Shown: positions 26,265-36,066, counted from the first letter of the stretch. The stretch: DNA of 64,000 bases from an uncultured Rhodospirillales bacterium (GCA_903927615.1 CAIYNU010000017.1:1-64000); one strand, 5' to 3'. A program made the numbers and translations. Notes: a model not told the origin generated them from the letters alone.

Positions 26265-27743
26265 TTCAGCCATGCGAATCTGGTTGCGCCCTTGCCCTTT
26301 TGCCACGGTTAGGGCCTGTTCCGCGGCGGCGATCAGGTCAGCCGAGGCCGCGCCGCTTTCGGGATAACAGGACACCCCGATGCAGGCACTGATGGGCAAC
26401 AGGCCGGATGCGGTTTCGACCCTGGTCCCGGCGATCGCCCGCCGCAACCGTTCGGCCACGTCTTTGGCCAGCATCCCCCCCACTCTTTGAACGATCAGGA
26501 TAAAGCTGTCACCGGTATTGCGCACGGCGAGGTCGCCCAACCGGAGTTGATGCTGGAGACTGTCGGCCACCGCCACCACGACTTTATCGTCGATGCCGCG
26601 GTCCGTCACATTATTGAAAACCTGATATTCATCGAGGGCGACGATCATCACCGAGAGCGGCAGTCCGACCTCGCGGACGTGGGCCAGTTCCTTGGTCAGC
26701 AAGGTGCCGATGGCGCCCCGATTGTAAAGGCCGGTCAAGCCGTCGCGCATGGACATCAATTCCAGGTCCTGGCGCTGCCGGCTGGTCAGGCCCATGGCCG
26801 GTTGAATCCGATATAAGAAGAGGTGACAGATGGCCACCGCCAACCCGGCCACCGCCAGTACCGCGCCGAGGAAGGTGGCCAGGGCGATCCACGAGACCCA
26901 GTGGCGCTCGGCATCATCCCGAATCGTGTCGACTCGTCCGATCGGTTGACCGGCGGCGTCGGCAACCGGTACCGACACCACTCGCCAACGATGGCCTTTT
27001 TGTATCAGAACGTCGGCCGGCTGGCCGCTTCCGGTCACCGCCGGCTGGAATCCGTCGGTCAGACCGGGGCTGGACTGGGCGACCACCGCCCCTTCGGCCA
27101 ACTTATTGTTCAACACCAACAGAACGTCGGCCTGCGCTGCCTTTCGCAGGTCTCCCAGCAGGGCGCGGATATCGCCCGCCAAGTCCAGGTAACCGGTGAT
27201 GGTGTCCCCTTGCAGCAACGGGATCACCAGTTCGAAGGCGACTCCGGCGGGTCCCACCGCCAGCCCGGAAACGGCCTCCCGGCGTTGCCCGGCGGCTAGC
27301 AGCGGCGCGCTGTCCACCCCATCGCCAAAGACCCTGGCGTCCTCCGCCCGCAGGAACACGCGCCGGTCAGCCTGTAGGAAGTCCAGTTTGGTCAACTGCT
27401 GATTGTTGTGCAGCGCCTGGAACCATGGGGTGATGATCGCCGCCAGCCTGTCCCGGGTGCCCGCGGCGAACAACGGCAGGACCCGGTCATCCGCGCTCAC
27501 CAGCTTGGCGATGTCCCACAGCCGAAGGGCGGTATTGGTCTTTGCCAGCTCCCAGAGGTTGGAGTCGGCCCGGGATTGATCGCGATCCCGCTCCGCCTCG
27601 GCCAAAGCGTGCCAGTACAGAATCCCTGAAGCCATGATGGCGACCAGAATAACGGCCAGTGCCGCGAAAATCGAGAACAGCGGGCGCCGGCTGTCCCGTG
27701 CCAGACGATCATTCTGAAAACGCTGTTTCCGATTAAGAGTCAT
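26259..27743 (-). CDS. Membrane protein with periplasmic sensor and degenerate GGDEF domain
   Basis: 494-residue protein: membrane helix at about 24-45 (FAALAVILVAIMASGILY), a periplasmic dCache-like sensor of about 240 residues, a second helix at about 290-315 (WIALATFLGAVLAVAGLAV), and a GGDEF-fold domain from about 335 (SMRDGLTGLYNRGAI). The active-site motif GGDEF reads TGDSF, and the upstream metal/substrate residues are also changed (ALDEYQVFN). It is therefore predicted to be catalytically dead and to act as a sensor or binding partner. ATG at 27743 with AGGG upstream. It lies 42 bases downstream of the FGE-like gene on the same strand and may share its transcript. Confidence 0.88.
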   Translation of the reverse strand: MTLNRKQRFQNDRLARDSRRPLFSIFAALAVILVAIMASGILYWHALAEAERDRDQSRADSNLWELAKTNTALRLWDIAKLVSADDRVLPLFAAGTRDRLAAIITPWFQALHNNQQLTKLDFLQADRRVFLRAEDARVFGDGVDSAPLLAAGQRREAVSGLAVGPAGVAFELVIPLLQGDTITGYLDLAGDIRALLGDLRKAAQADVLLVLNNKLAEGAVVAQSSPGLTDGFQPAVTGSGQPADVLIQKGHRWRVVSVPVADAAGQPIGRVDTIRDDAERHWVSWIALATFLGAVLAVAGLAVAICHLFLYRIQPAMGLTSRQRQDLELMSMRDGLTGLYNRGAIGTLLTKELAHVREVGLPLSVMIVALDEYQVFNNVTDRGIDDKVVVAVADSLQHQLRLGDLAVRNTGDSFILIVQRVGGMLAKDVAERLRRAIAGTRVETASGLLPISACIGVSCYPESGAASADLIAAAEQALTVAKGQGRNQIRMAEA

Positions 27744-27785
27744 GTTGGCCCTGTCCGGTGATGGAGACAAAGTCCTGTTCGCACG

Positions 27786-28721
27786 TCACGGCTCGATGTT
27801 GCGGGCGATGCGAAACCCCAGAAACACGCTGCGCAATTGCGGGGTATCCCGGTCGCGCTGGGCCGAACGGATGGTTCGCGGCGGATCGATCCAGGAGCCG
27901 CCGCGAAATACCCGGAATTCGCAACTTCCGGTCGTCCATGACGAGCCATCCCGCGGCGCTTCCCGATAGTTGTCGTGCCAACAGTCATCCACCCACTCGG
28001 CGACATTGCCCAGCACGTCGTAAAGACCGAAGCGATTGACCGAAAACGAACCGGTGGGCGCCGGGCGCTGGCTGTCCCAGCGGCTGCCGCAACCGGCGCA
28101 ACTGGTGAAGTTACGGCCGATGCCGGCTCCCCAGGGCCGGGCGGTGGTGGTGCCGGTCCGGGCCACGAACTCCCACTCGGCTTCGGAGAGCAACCGGTAT
28201 TGCTGCTTCATGGCGCCGCTCAGCCAGTCGACATAGGCCTTGGCGTCTTCCCAGGACACGCAGACCACCGGATCGCGGTCGGTCTGGCCGTAGCCCGGCA
28301 AACGCCAGTTGCGATCTTCCAGCAGTTTCCATTCGCCATTCACCGACAGCCAGCAGCCGTCCATCTGGCGCCCGGTGGCCGAAACGAATCGCTCGAACTC
28401 GCCCACCGTCACCTCGTAGCGACTGACGGCAAAGGCATCCGAGATGAACACTTTGTGTTGAGGCAGCGCCCGTCCCCGCACCCGCGCCGGCACGCCCTCC
28501 TGGTCCTCTTCGTCGGGGGCGGCCCCCATCACATAGGCGCCCTGGGGCATCACCACCATTTCGGGACAGTCGCTGCAATCCCGGAACACCGTGCCAACCA
28601 CCATCAGCGGGCTGTTCTGAGGCAGCATGCCCATGGCCAGTTGCACGGGGGGCTCGGCCAACGCCGCCCCCCAACCGACGGTCATCATCACGAAGGTGTA
28701 CAGCCAAAGCCGGATTCTCAT
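27786..28721 (-). CDS. Exported formylglycine-generating-enzyme (SUMF1/PvdO) family protein
   Basis: 311-residue protein with a signal peptide (about 1-22, WLYTFVMMTVGWGAALA) and one FGE-sulfatase domain: VMPQGAYVMGAAPDEED, FAVSRYEVTVGEFERFV, VVCVSWEDAKAYVDWL, YRLLSEAEWEFVAR and GNVAEWVDDCWHDNY, ending FRGGSWIDPP. The ATG at 28721 follows GAGGG. Family members oxidise cysteine to formylglycine or act as structural modules. A CAGCGS segment is present, but I cannot establish the true catalytic cysteine pair. No sulfatase is nearby. Confidence 0.88.
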   Translation of the reverse strand: MRIRLWLYTFVMMTVGWGAALAEPPVQLAMGMLPQNSPLMVVGTVFRDCSDCPEMVVMPQGAYVMGAAPDEEDQEGVPARVRGRALPQHKVFISDAFAVSRYEVTVGEFERFVSATGRQMDGCWLSVNGEWKLLEDRNWRLPGYGQTDRDPVVCVSWEDAKAYVDWLSGAMKQQYRLLSEAEWEFVARTGTTTARPWGAGIGRNFTSCAGCGSRWDSQRPAPTGSFSVNRFGLYDVLGNVAEWVDDCWHDNYREAPRDGSSWTTGSCEFRVFRGGSWIDPPRTIRSAQRDRDTPQLRSVFLGFRIARNIEP

Positions 28722-29294
28722 CGCACCCTCACTCGTCCTGATAGCGTCCGGACTTTCTTTCCTGCCGCCCGCCTGGGACACCACGGCCCCGGACTTGATA
28801 CACGAAACCGATACACCAAACCATCGGGCGGCGCCAACCGGACCCGATTGGTCCTGATGGCATTGTCCGCTCCGGATTGCGATTGACGATCGGTCGATCG
28901 ACTTCTTAACCTCAGCGCGGCCGCCGTTGACCGGCACCGGCCGCCGCCGCCGTGATCAACAGCGACCCGGTCGGCAACCACAGCCTGACTCTGCAACGGT
29001 GATGTGACCGGTCCTTTTAAAGCGATTGTCGACCCGATGACGACACGCTGACGACACGCTGAAGATGGAAATATTGCCGAAAGCGTCATTGCGTAACCGG
29101 TAATGTTCATGTTACGGTCATTTTTGGCTGGTATAGGTTTGCGCTTTGGTGCCTGTACCCAACCTTCTTTTATGGACCATGGTTCGGATGCTTCGGTCCT
29201 GGTCGCTACCGGTCATATTCACTGATAACGGGCATGTTTTCCTGGCATGACATTGCCAAAGACGTGCAGTCACCATGTCCCAGGTGAACCCGCA
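28722..29294. other. Divergent intergenic region, 573 bases, with an 11-bp tandem repeat
   Basis: Lies between the FGE-like gene and the unknown gene at 29295. TGACGACACGC is repeated head to tail at 29038-29048 and 29049-29059. The part around 29000-29240 is AT-richer and likely holds the promoter of the gene at 29295. Open frames here are short and unconvincing. Confidence 0.5.
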
Positions 29295-30914
29295 ATGATT
29301 AAGTGGCCCCGTCCCCCACAACCGGCCCCGGAACCGGTCACGCCGCCCGCCGAGGATGTTGATCCGGAGGATGATCGGACGGCGGCCCGGCTGGCCAAGA
29401 TCCGGGCGATGCTGGCGTCCATGAAACGGAACGAAAGGGCGCGGCTCTTCGACCTGATCGACCGTGGTCAACTCCAGGACGATGAGATGCGCCCCCACAT
29501 TGCGCGGCTTCTGATTGAGTCGCTCAATGGCCCGCGCTCGGAACACGCCCGGCGGTTGTGGACAAGCTGGTTTGACCCGATTTTACTGCGTGACGATGTC
29601 GTGCTGATGATGGATGTCCACTTGCCCGGCAGCCTGCATGTGGTCGATGCCGGAGCCTGGTGGATGACGCTGTCGGGATTCATGGCGCCGCTGGTGCGCC
29701 GAATCCAAACCGCCGTCACCGAGCAGAGCCAGACCCGACCGCTGGAACGCATCATGACGTCACCCGAGGCGCAGGGTTGGACCGACCAGTTGAGGCAGAA
29801 GACCCTGTCGGTGCTGGCTGAACACCGGAGCGACAAGGCGGCGGCCCGGCGCCTGGTGACCACCGCCAATCTCCACCGGACGCGGCTGATTCGGAAGCGG
29901 GGGCTGGCGGCCGGCGCATCGACGTTGGCGCCCACCGACCTGGACGCTCTCGACGTCATGATGACCGTCGCCCCGGCGTGGCGGCGGCTGGGGACCTCGG
30001 CCATCGCAGCCGATCCCGAGCGATTGATTGGCTTTGCCGCGGCCCTGGTCGGCGACGACTGTTCGCCCGACGGGGCCGCCATCCTGGCCCTGGCCCGCCT
30101 GCATAGCAGCCGTGATCAGGATTTTGCCCTGGACGTCCACCGGACCTTCACGCTGCCGATGGTTCGGGAGGCCATCGTCGCGCATTTTCAGTTCGCGGCC
30201 CAGGTCATGCGACTGTGGCTGGAGGACCGCTTCCTCGGCAAGCCGGGACCGCTGCACCCGGCCATCCAAAGCCAGGAGGCCGATGTCCTGCTCCGGCGGC
30301 TGTTCGGTTGGCACGACACCATCCATGGCCTTAAAATCAACCGGGATCAAAGGGTCCAGACCACTATTGACACCGCTCTCGGTCAACTGACCGCGCTCAT
30401 CGATCAGCAAATGATTGGGGCGATCTCCCAAGATATCCTGGCCCTGACCCCCTGCTCGTGCGCCCAGTCCGCCCAGGAAGGGGTGGAGTTCGTCTCGGCG
30501 TGGCAGGACAATTGCGCGGTTCGCGGCATTGCCATGCGCACCACGCCGTGGCTGCCGAGCTTGGGCAGCCATGTCGGAAGGCTGTTCGTCGGACTGGCCG
30601 GCAGTCGCACCGGCCGCGCCGGCGATCATCCCGGGCGTAACCTGACAACCCACGCGCGATTTGCCGAACTGGCGGATGGCATCGGCGCGCCGGTGCCGAT
30701 TTCCACACTGAATTCCGGTTTGATCGCCATGGTTGACGCGGCATTACGGGAGCGGGAGACTTTTGACTCCTCGGAACGGCTGTTGATCGACCGGGTGGTG
30801 GCCCGTTGCAAGGCAGAGCGCCAGAATTCCCGGTGGTGGGTTTCCTCAGAGATCGACAACCTCCTGGAAATCGCCACGCAACGCGGTTTCGGCTGTGAAC
30901 CGTGCGAGCCGTGA
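29295..30914 (+). CDS. Large cytoplasmic protein of unknown function
   Basis: 539 residues, unrecognised. The start at 29295 has AGGTGA upstream; an ATG at 29247 is in frame. It begins with a proline-rich segment (about 1-30), then charged helical sequence (RNERARLFDLIDRGQL) and continues as an all-helical protein without signal peptide or membrane helices. A cysteine pair occurs in LTPCSCAQS (about 392-400). Codon use is typical of the host. It stands alone, so context gives no clue. Confidence 0.8.
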   Translation: MIKWPRPPQPAPEPVTPPAEDVDPEDDRTAARLAKIRAMLASMKRNERARLFDLIDRGQLQDDEMRPHIARLLIESLNGPRSEHARRLWTSWFDPILLRDDVVLMMDVHLPGSLHVVDAGAWWMTLSGFMAPLVRRIQTAVTEQSQTRPLERIMTSPEAQGWTDQLRQKTLSVLAEHRSDKAAARRLVTTANLHRTRLIRKRGLAAGASTLAPTDLDALDVMMTVAPAWRRLGTSAIAADPERLIGFAAALVGDDCSPDGAAILALARLHSSRDQDFALDVHRTFTLPMVREAIVAHFQFAAQVMRLWLEDRFLGKPGPLHPAIQSQEADVLLRRLFGWHDTIHGLKINRDQRVQTTIDTALGQLTALIDQQMIGAISQDILALTPCSCAQSAQEGVEFVSAWQDNCAVRGIAMRTTPWLPSLGSHVGRLFVGLAGSRTGRAGDHPGRNLTTHARFAELADGIGAPVPISTLNSGLIAMVDAALRERETFDSSERLLIDRVVARCKAERQNSRWWVSSEIDNLLEIATQRGFGCEPCEP

Positions 30915-31099
30915 CCAAGCCTCATCGGCCGGGATCCGGCCGTGATCGCCGCCGCCGCGGCGCGGAAGTTCTTGCCAGGGAGCACTTCAACAAGGCGGTA
31001 TGACCGGCGTCGCGACTTTGACAGCGCCGATGGGGGACCTATCTTTCTGATTGGCGATAACGGTCGTCTTCGCCGCCCTCGTTACCAGGCGCTGCCGTC

Positions 31100-31756
31100 A
31101 TGAGCCAACCGGTGCCGACGCACAGCGGGGGCCAGGAAGCCATTGTCAATAATATCGTACAGATATTTGGCCTGGCGCTGGCCCTGATCGGCTGCACAGT
31201 CCTTTTTGTTATGTCCCGGCGTCTGACCGATCCCAGACTGGTCGTCGGTCTTGGTCTTTATGGCGTTGGGCTTTTGGCGATGCTTGGACTCTCCACGATT
31301 TATCATCTAAAGGTGGGGGGGGCAAACCGGGAGTTTTACAAATGCCTTGATCATATTGCCATTTTTATCATGATTGCGGGAAGCTATTCACCGATCACAC
31401 TTGGTGTCGTCGTCGGCCCGTGGGGCTTGGTGTTGTTCGTCACGATCTGGTTGGTGGCGATTTATGGTATTCTGATCAGAGTGTTTCGGCCGCACCGGTT
31501 CAAGCGACAGCACCTGAGCCTGTATCTGGGCCTGGGCTGGCTTCTGGTGCCGTCGCTCCCCTGGCTGTCGGCAACCATGCCCGCCGAAGGCGTCATTTTG
31601 ATCACGGCCGGGGGGGTGGTCTATACGCTGGGCGTTCCTTTTCATAACCTCGATCGACTTCGCTACCATACGGCGATCTGGCATAGCTTCGTGGTGGTGG
31701 CCGCATGCCTTCAATATGCCGCCATCCTGCGCGACGTGGTGTTGACGCGCGATTAA
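31100..31756 (+). CDS. Hemolysin III / PAQR-family membrane protein
   Basis: 218-residue seven-helix membrane protein. Family signatures are STIYHLKV (His of the metal site), LDHIAIFIMIAGSYSPI and the C-terminal WHSFVVVAACLQY with the paired histidine. Bacterial members are linked to membrane fluidity and metal-dependent hydrolase activity rather than true haemolysis. Convergent with tlyA with 12 bases between stops. Confidence 0.94.
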   Translation: MSQPVPTHSGGQEAIVNNIVQIFGLALALIGCTVLFVMSRRLTDPRLVVGLGLYGVGLLAMLGLSTIYHLKVGGANREFYKCLDHIAIFIMIAGSYSPITLGVVVGPWGLVLFVTIWLVAIYGILIRVFRPHRFKRQHLSLYLGLGWLLVPSLPWLSATMPAEGVILITAGGVVYTLGVPFHNLDRLRYHTAIWHSFVVVAACLQYAAILRDVVLTRD

Positions 31757-31768
31757 GGAGAGTGAGGC

Positions 31769-32572
31769 TCACTCTTGACCGGCATCATCGGGGAACCTGT
31801 CTCCGGCGCCCTGGTAACGGCCACCGACCAGGAACTCCCGGTTGCCGTCCTGGCCGGTGATCGGGCTGTCCGCGAGCCCCAACACCGCCCATCCGGGTTG
31901 CGCCGTCAGCCACCCGGCGATGCGATCGCACACCTCCCGGTGCAGCGCGGGATCGCGAACGATGCCGCCCTTGCCGACCAGGCCGCGACCGACCTCGAAC
32001 TGGGGCTTGATCAACGCCACCAACCGGGCACCGGGCGCCGCCAGGGCCAGCGCCGCCGGCAACACCACGGTCAGGCCGATGAAACTGGCATCACAAACGA
32101 TCAGGTCCACCGGTTCGGGAATCTCGGCCCGGCTCAGACTGCGGGCATTGGTGCGCTCCAGCACCACGACTCGGGGGTCCTGCCGCAGCTTCCAGGCAAG
32201 CTGGCCGTGGCCGACATCGACGGCATAAACACGGGTCGCCCCGCGGCTCAGCAAAACATCGGTAAAGCCGCCGGTGGACGCGCCCAGGTCGAGGGCCACC
32301 AGACCCGCCGGATCGATGGCAAACCCGTCGAGACCGGCGACCAACTTGAGCCCCCCGCGCGACACCCAAGGATGATCGCGCCCGCGCACGTCCAACGGCG
32401 CGTCGGCTGCCACGGACTCGCCCGCCTTGGTCACCCGGCGCTCACCGGAAAACACCACCCCGGCCATGATCAAGGCCTGGGCCCGGGCCCGGGTTTCGAC
32501 CAACCCGCGCCCGACCAGTTCCTGGTCGGCGCGCTGGCCGTCGCTTCTGACCGGACTCACGCGTTGACTCAC
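31769..32572 (-). CDS. tlyA: TlyA-family rRNA (cytidine-2'-O)-methyltransferase
   Basis: About 267 residues: an N-terminal S4 RNA-binding domain (ADQELVGRGLVETRARAQAL, MAGVVFSGERRV) and an FtsJ-like methyltransferase with VALDLGASTGGFTDVLLSRG, VYAVDVGHGQLAW and LIKPQFEVGRG. Characterised TlyA enzymes 2'-O-methylate 16S and/or 23S rRNA. The start is uncertain: GTG codons lie at 32572 and 32560, and the open frame begins at a GTG at 32602. A perfect hairpin abuts the 32572 start. Confidence 0.92.
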   Translation of the reverse strand: MSQRVSPVRSDGQRADQELVGRGLVETRARAQALIMAGVVFSGERRVTKAGESVAADAPLDVRGRDHPWVSRGGLKLVAGLDGFAIDPAGLVALDLGASTGGFTDVLLSRGATRVYAVDVGHGQLAWKLRQDPRVVVLERTNARSLSRAEIPEPVDLIVCDASFIGLTVVLPAALALAAPGARLVALIKPQFEVGRGLVGKGGIVRDPALHREVCDRIAGWLTAQPGWAVLGLADSPITGQDGNREFLVGGRYQGAGDRFPDDAGQE

Positions 32573-32599
32573 GGGTTCAGGGGCCCGGCCCCTGAACCC
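32573..32599. repeat. Perfect 12-bp stem hairpin at the tlyA start
   Basis: GGGTTCAGGGGC (32573-32584) and GCCCCTGAACCC (32588-32599) are exact reverse complements with a 3-base loop. On the minus strand it lies between the trcR stop and the tlyA GTG. It could terminate trcR transcription (no T-tract is present) or occlude tlyA translation. Confidence 0.6.
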
Positions 32600-32662
32600 C
32601 ACCGGCCGGCAACAGTTGAGAACCCGAGTGGCCTGAAGAGGGCCCGGACCGGCAGGGAGCGG

Positions 32663-33232
32663 TCAGTCGACGGCATGGGCGTCAGTGGCGACATCATGGC
32701 TCGCCGCTCCGGGCTGACGGCGCACATGAGCCAGCGCCTCTTCCAGTTCGCGCTGGGTACACAGACCCGACAGCACCGGATTGCGCGGTTTGATGTTTTG
32801 GGAATTCCAATGCGTGCGGTCGCGAACCGCGGCGATGGTCGGTTTGGTGGTTCCGATCAGGCGACTGAGTTGGGTGTCCGATAGCTCCGGATGGGTTTTC
32901 AGGAGCCAGGCGATCGCGTCGGGCTTGTCGCCCCGCTTGGTCACCGGCGTGTAGCGCGGCCCCTTGGACCGCTGCACCGGTTGCGGCAAATCCTGAATCT
33001 GCAAACTGAGCCGTACCGATGGCGTACGCTCGGCCCGTTCGATTTCGGCCTTGGTCAACTGCCCCGAGGCAATGGGATCGAAGCCCACCATGCCGACCGC
33101 AACCTCGCCGTCCGCAATGGCCTTGATCTCCAACGCATGCAAGCCGCAGAAGGCGGCGATCTGCTCGAAGGTCAAGGCGGTATTTTCGACCAGCCACACG
33201 GCGGTCGCTTTCGGCATCAACGGCTGTGCCAT
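32663..33232 (-). CDS. trcR: DUF1013 / TrcR-family cell-cycle regulator
   Basis: 189-residue cytoplasmic protein restricted to alphaproteobacteria. The family block starts MAQPLMPKATAVWLVENTAL and includes FCGLHALEIKAIADGEVAVG, DPIASGQLTKAEI, YTPVTKRGDKPDAIAWLL and a predicted helix-turn-helix ELSDTQLSRLIGTTKPTI. In Caulobacter the homologue is called TrcR, a cell-cycle transcriptional regulator. The start at 33232 has GGAGGA upstream; longer frames are excluded. Upstream of tlyA on the same strand. Confidence 0.92.
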   Translation of the reverse strand: MAQPLMPKATAVWLVENTALTFEQIAAFCGLHALEIKAIADGEVAVGMVGFDPIASGQLTKAEIERAERTPSVRLSLQIQDLPQPVQRSKGPRYTPVTKRGDKPDAIAWLLKTHPELSDTQLSRLIGTTKPTIAAVRDRTHWNSQNIKPRNPVLSGLCTQRELEEALAHVRRQPGAASHDVATDAHAVD

Positions 33233-33601
33233 CGTTCCTCCTGACAATTCCCGAACGAGCCCCCGGGCAAAGCGGCTCGCCCATGACCATGCTTGCCATA
33301 CGGGAGCGACAACATAAACCCTTAAAGCACAAAACGCCGACCCGCAGCGACCCCGACCTCGCCGTTCGGATCGCCGCGCCGCCGTCACACCCTTCCGCCT
33401 TACCAAAAACAACGACGTGCCGGCTGGGGCGCGGGGTAAGGGGGCAAGCCAAGCGCACCCTCTTAAGGACAGCGCGCCATCAGCCAAACCGCCTTGCCTC
33501 TGCTACCACTCCTGGCCGACACTCTCAGCGGGCACCCTGAGCCGGTCGTCGCGTTGGAAACCGTCACATCGCCAGCGGAATCGGCGTTCCGCCAGCGCCT
33601 C
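33233..33601. other. Intergenic region upstream of trcR
   Basis: About 370 bases. Short frames on both strands are arginine-rich and look like out-of-frame translation. GCGGAA (33575-33580) and TTCCGC (33587-33592) form a small hairpin just beyond the stop of the gene at 33602 and could act as its terminator, though no T-tract follows. The trcR promoter is presumably here. Confidence 0.45.
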
Positions 33602-33823
33602 CTAGGCATAAAAGTCAACGATATTACCGCGACTCTGATTCTGTTGAGCGGTCATAATATTTTCGGCGTTCTTGAGATGGCCAGACGTCGCCTGCTTGAC
33701 AATGGTGTCAGCCGATTGGTTCTGGTTATTGATCTGGATATCAGCACTTTGTCCATTTATCTGTCGACTTTGTTGAACATACTGAAAGTACGACGAAGTG
33801 GCCGTCGACTGGATCGCTGACAT
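33602..33823 (-). CDS. Small Q/N/S-rich protein, unknown
   Basis: 73-residue hydrophilic protein rich in Gln, Asn and Ser (SYFQYVQQSRQINGQS), clearly AT-richer than its surroundings. The ATG at 33823 has GGGAGG at ideal spacing, which is the main support. An opposing plus-strand frame (33494-33820) lacks such a site and is rejected. The composition and size recall small flagellum-associated or putative motility proteins, but no match is certain. Confidence 0.6.
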   Translation of the reverse strand: MSAIQSTATSSYFQYVQQSRQINGQSADIQINNQNQSADTIVKQATSGHLKNAENIMTAQQNQSRGNIVDFYA

Positions 33824-34030
33824 GGTACCCTCCCGCCTATTCTAACACATCCAATAGTCAATCAAACCATACGGACAACCGACACGGACATCCCATTCAC
33901 ACTAGGCCATCTATAACGCAAATGGGAAAAACAGTCAAGGCCGCACCGTCGGGTTTCGGGCCATCGGGTGAAATCGCGCTTGACAGCGAGGCCGCGTTCC
34001 GAATCCCGCGACAGCCGGGTTTTTATCCGG

Positions 34031-35653
34031 TTATGCAGGGATTGCAGACGGCGGGGTGCTGGGCAACCAGACCGTGACGGTGGTGCCAACCGCGACCGTG
34101 CTTTGGATGTTAAGGGAACCGCGGTGCAGATTGACCAGTCCCAGGACCAGGGACAGGCCGAGGCCGGTGCCGCCCTTGGTGCGGGTATAGCGATTGTCAA
34201 TTTGCTCAAACGGTTTGGACACCCGTTCGATCTGGTCTTCGGGAATGCCGATGCCGGTATCGGAAACCTGGAGGCTGACACCATTGTCCCGCGCCGCCGC
34301 CGCCAGTGAAATCCGCCCGCCGGCCGGTGTGAATTTAATGGCGTTCGATGACAGATTGAACAGGATCTGCTTGATCGCGCGCTCGTCGGCCCACAACACC
34401 AGCGATTCGGCGATCGGCTCGACGGCAAGGCCAAGGCAATGCTTTTGTGCGCTTTCCTGGATCAGGCGGATGACGTCGCGAAAAATCCACGAGACTGGCA
34501 GCGAGCGAAACTCCAGTTCCATCTTGCCGGCTTCGATTTTCGAAATATCGAGAATATCGTTAATTAAATTCAGCAAGTGTTGACCACTTCGATAGACGTA
34601 TCCGGCATATTCGGGATAATGGGGGTTGCCGATGGGGCCGAACATCTGCGACTGAATGACTTCTGAAAAGGCTAGAATGGAGTTTAAGGGGGTGCGCAGT
34701 TCATGGCTCATGGCGGCGAGGAAATGTGATTTCGCATCACTGGCGCGGTCGGCCACTTCCTTGGCGTCCCGCAACGCCTCTTCCAGGCGCCGGCGATCGG
34801 TGAGGTCGTAGATGGTTTCGATGGCGCCGACCACCTGTCCCCGGGAATCGCGGACCACCGACGCCGCCCCCCGAAGAAAAACCGGATTGCCGCGAATGCG
34901 CGGAACCGCCTCTTCGGCGGTGATGGTATCGCCGTGAATCTCCAGGTCGGGGTAGTCGTCGGTCGCGAAATCTTGGGAGTTCAACATCAGATCAATTAAC
35001 ATCGGGCGACGGCAACCGTAGAATGGCAAAGCATATTCAAAATCGGCTCTGCCAACTATTTGTTCGGCGCCGACATTGGTCATCTTTTCCATGGCACGGT
35101 TCCAATATTGAACCTTTCCATTACTATCGATGACCATCGTCGCTTCGGGAAGTAAATTGATAATTGATCTCATATATTGTTCAGATTCTTTTACCGCGGC
35201 CTCGCTTCGTTTGACGTCGGTGGTCAGGGTCGCCGTGGCCCGTTGGAACTGGTGGCGATAGCTGTAGAGCTCGAGAAAAATTTGGACCTTGGTATTCAGG
35301 ATTACGGGTTCGATGGGCTTTTCGATGTAGTCGACGGCCCCGGCCAGGTAGCCGCGGCGGCGGTGGTCCTCGTCGGCGTAGGCGGCGGTGAGGAAGATCA
35401 CCGGCACGTTGCGGGTCAGCGCCGCGCCGCGCATCAACTCCGCGACTTCGTAGCCGTTCATGACCGGCATGTTGACGTCCACCAGCGCCAGGGCGAAGTC
35501 GTGATCAAGCGCCAGCTCCAGTGCCGCGTTGCCCGAGGTGGCTTCGAAGACGTCAGCATTGTGGTGTTTCAACAGGCGGCGGAGCGCCAGCAAGTTAGCC
35601 GGTTGGTCGTCGACGATCAGAATCTGGGGGCGCTTGGCGCTTGTGGGGGTCAT
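34031..35653 (-). CDS. Hybrid response regulator-PAS-histidine kinase
   Basis: 540-residue soluble kinase with the receiver at the N-terminus: receiver at about 8-130 (phospho-acceptor Asp59 in LALVDVNMPVMNGYEV, Lys in YIEKPIEP), a coiled linker, a PAS domain (about 155-290), a HisKA domain with His317 in MSHELRTPLNSILAF, and a HATPase domain (NLSSNAIKFTPAGG, VSDTGIGIPEDQI, GGTGLGLSLV). The receiver-first order suggests it is controlled by another kinase. The ATG at 35653 is chosen; a GTG at 35734 is in frame. No membrane helix. No partner gene is adjacent. Confidence 0.92.
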   Translation of the reverse strand: MTPTSAKRPQILIVDDQPANLLALRRLLKHHNADVFEATSGNAALELALDHDFALALVDVNMPVMNGYEVAELMRGAALTRNVPVIFLTAAYADEDHRRRGYLAGAVDYIEKPIEPVILNTKVQIFLELYSYRHQFQRATATLTTDVKRSEAAVKESEQYMRSIINLLPEATMVIDSNGKVQYWNRAMEKMTNVGAEQIVGRADFEYALPFYGCRRPMLIDLMLNSQDFATDDYPDLEIHGDTITAEEAVPRIRGNPVFLRGAASVVRDSRGQVVGAIETIYDLTDRRRLEEALRDAKEVADRASDAKSHFLAAMSHELRTPLNSILAFSEVIQSQMFGPIGNPHYPEYAGYVYRSGQHLLNLINDILDISKIEAGKMELEFRSLPVSWIFRDVIRLIQESAQKHCLGLAVEPIAESLVLWADERAIKQILFNLSSNAIKFTPAGGRISLAAAARDNGVSLQVSDTGIGIPEDQIERVSKPFEQIDNRYTRTKGGTGLGLSLVLGLVNLHRGSLNIQSTVAVGTTVTVWLPSTPPSAIPA

Positions 35654-36066
35654 TCGAAAAGCGTTTTGGCCGGGGGTCAAATTCGAGGGTTGGCGCAGAG
35701 AGCTGCGGGAGTGATACGACCGCAAGGGCGCCACAGAAAATCATAAACACAGGCGATGCTCATCTAGATGCTTTGACGGTCAAAGCAAGGGCAACCTCCG
35801 CGTTCTGGCCGGGCCGGTGATGGCTTGCGGCGGCCCAAGACCGGGGGCGCGGGGTCTACGGTTCTGAAATGGAACGAGAAGCCTTGTGCCGGGCCGGAGT
35901 CCGGCTGTGCTATCGGAGCAACAGGTCTTTTTCCGGTGGGCTTCGTCGTCCGATCCTGGTCGGCGGGCGGCGGAACCGGGCTCCCAAACGACCCAGGAGC
36001 CGCGATCGCTCTTGGCCGCGGCCGGCGGCCGGGATAAGCTGGGCTGCGGTTGTGTTGGGAGACCCG

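Noticed and set aside
33494-33820. Plus-strand frame of 108 codons opposite the small Q/N-rich gene
   Set aside because: It has no ribosome site and a shadow-like composition, whereas the minus-strand frame has GGGAGG at ideal spacing.
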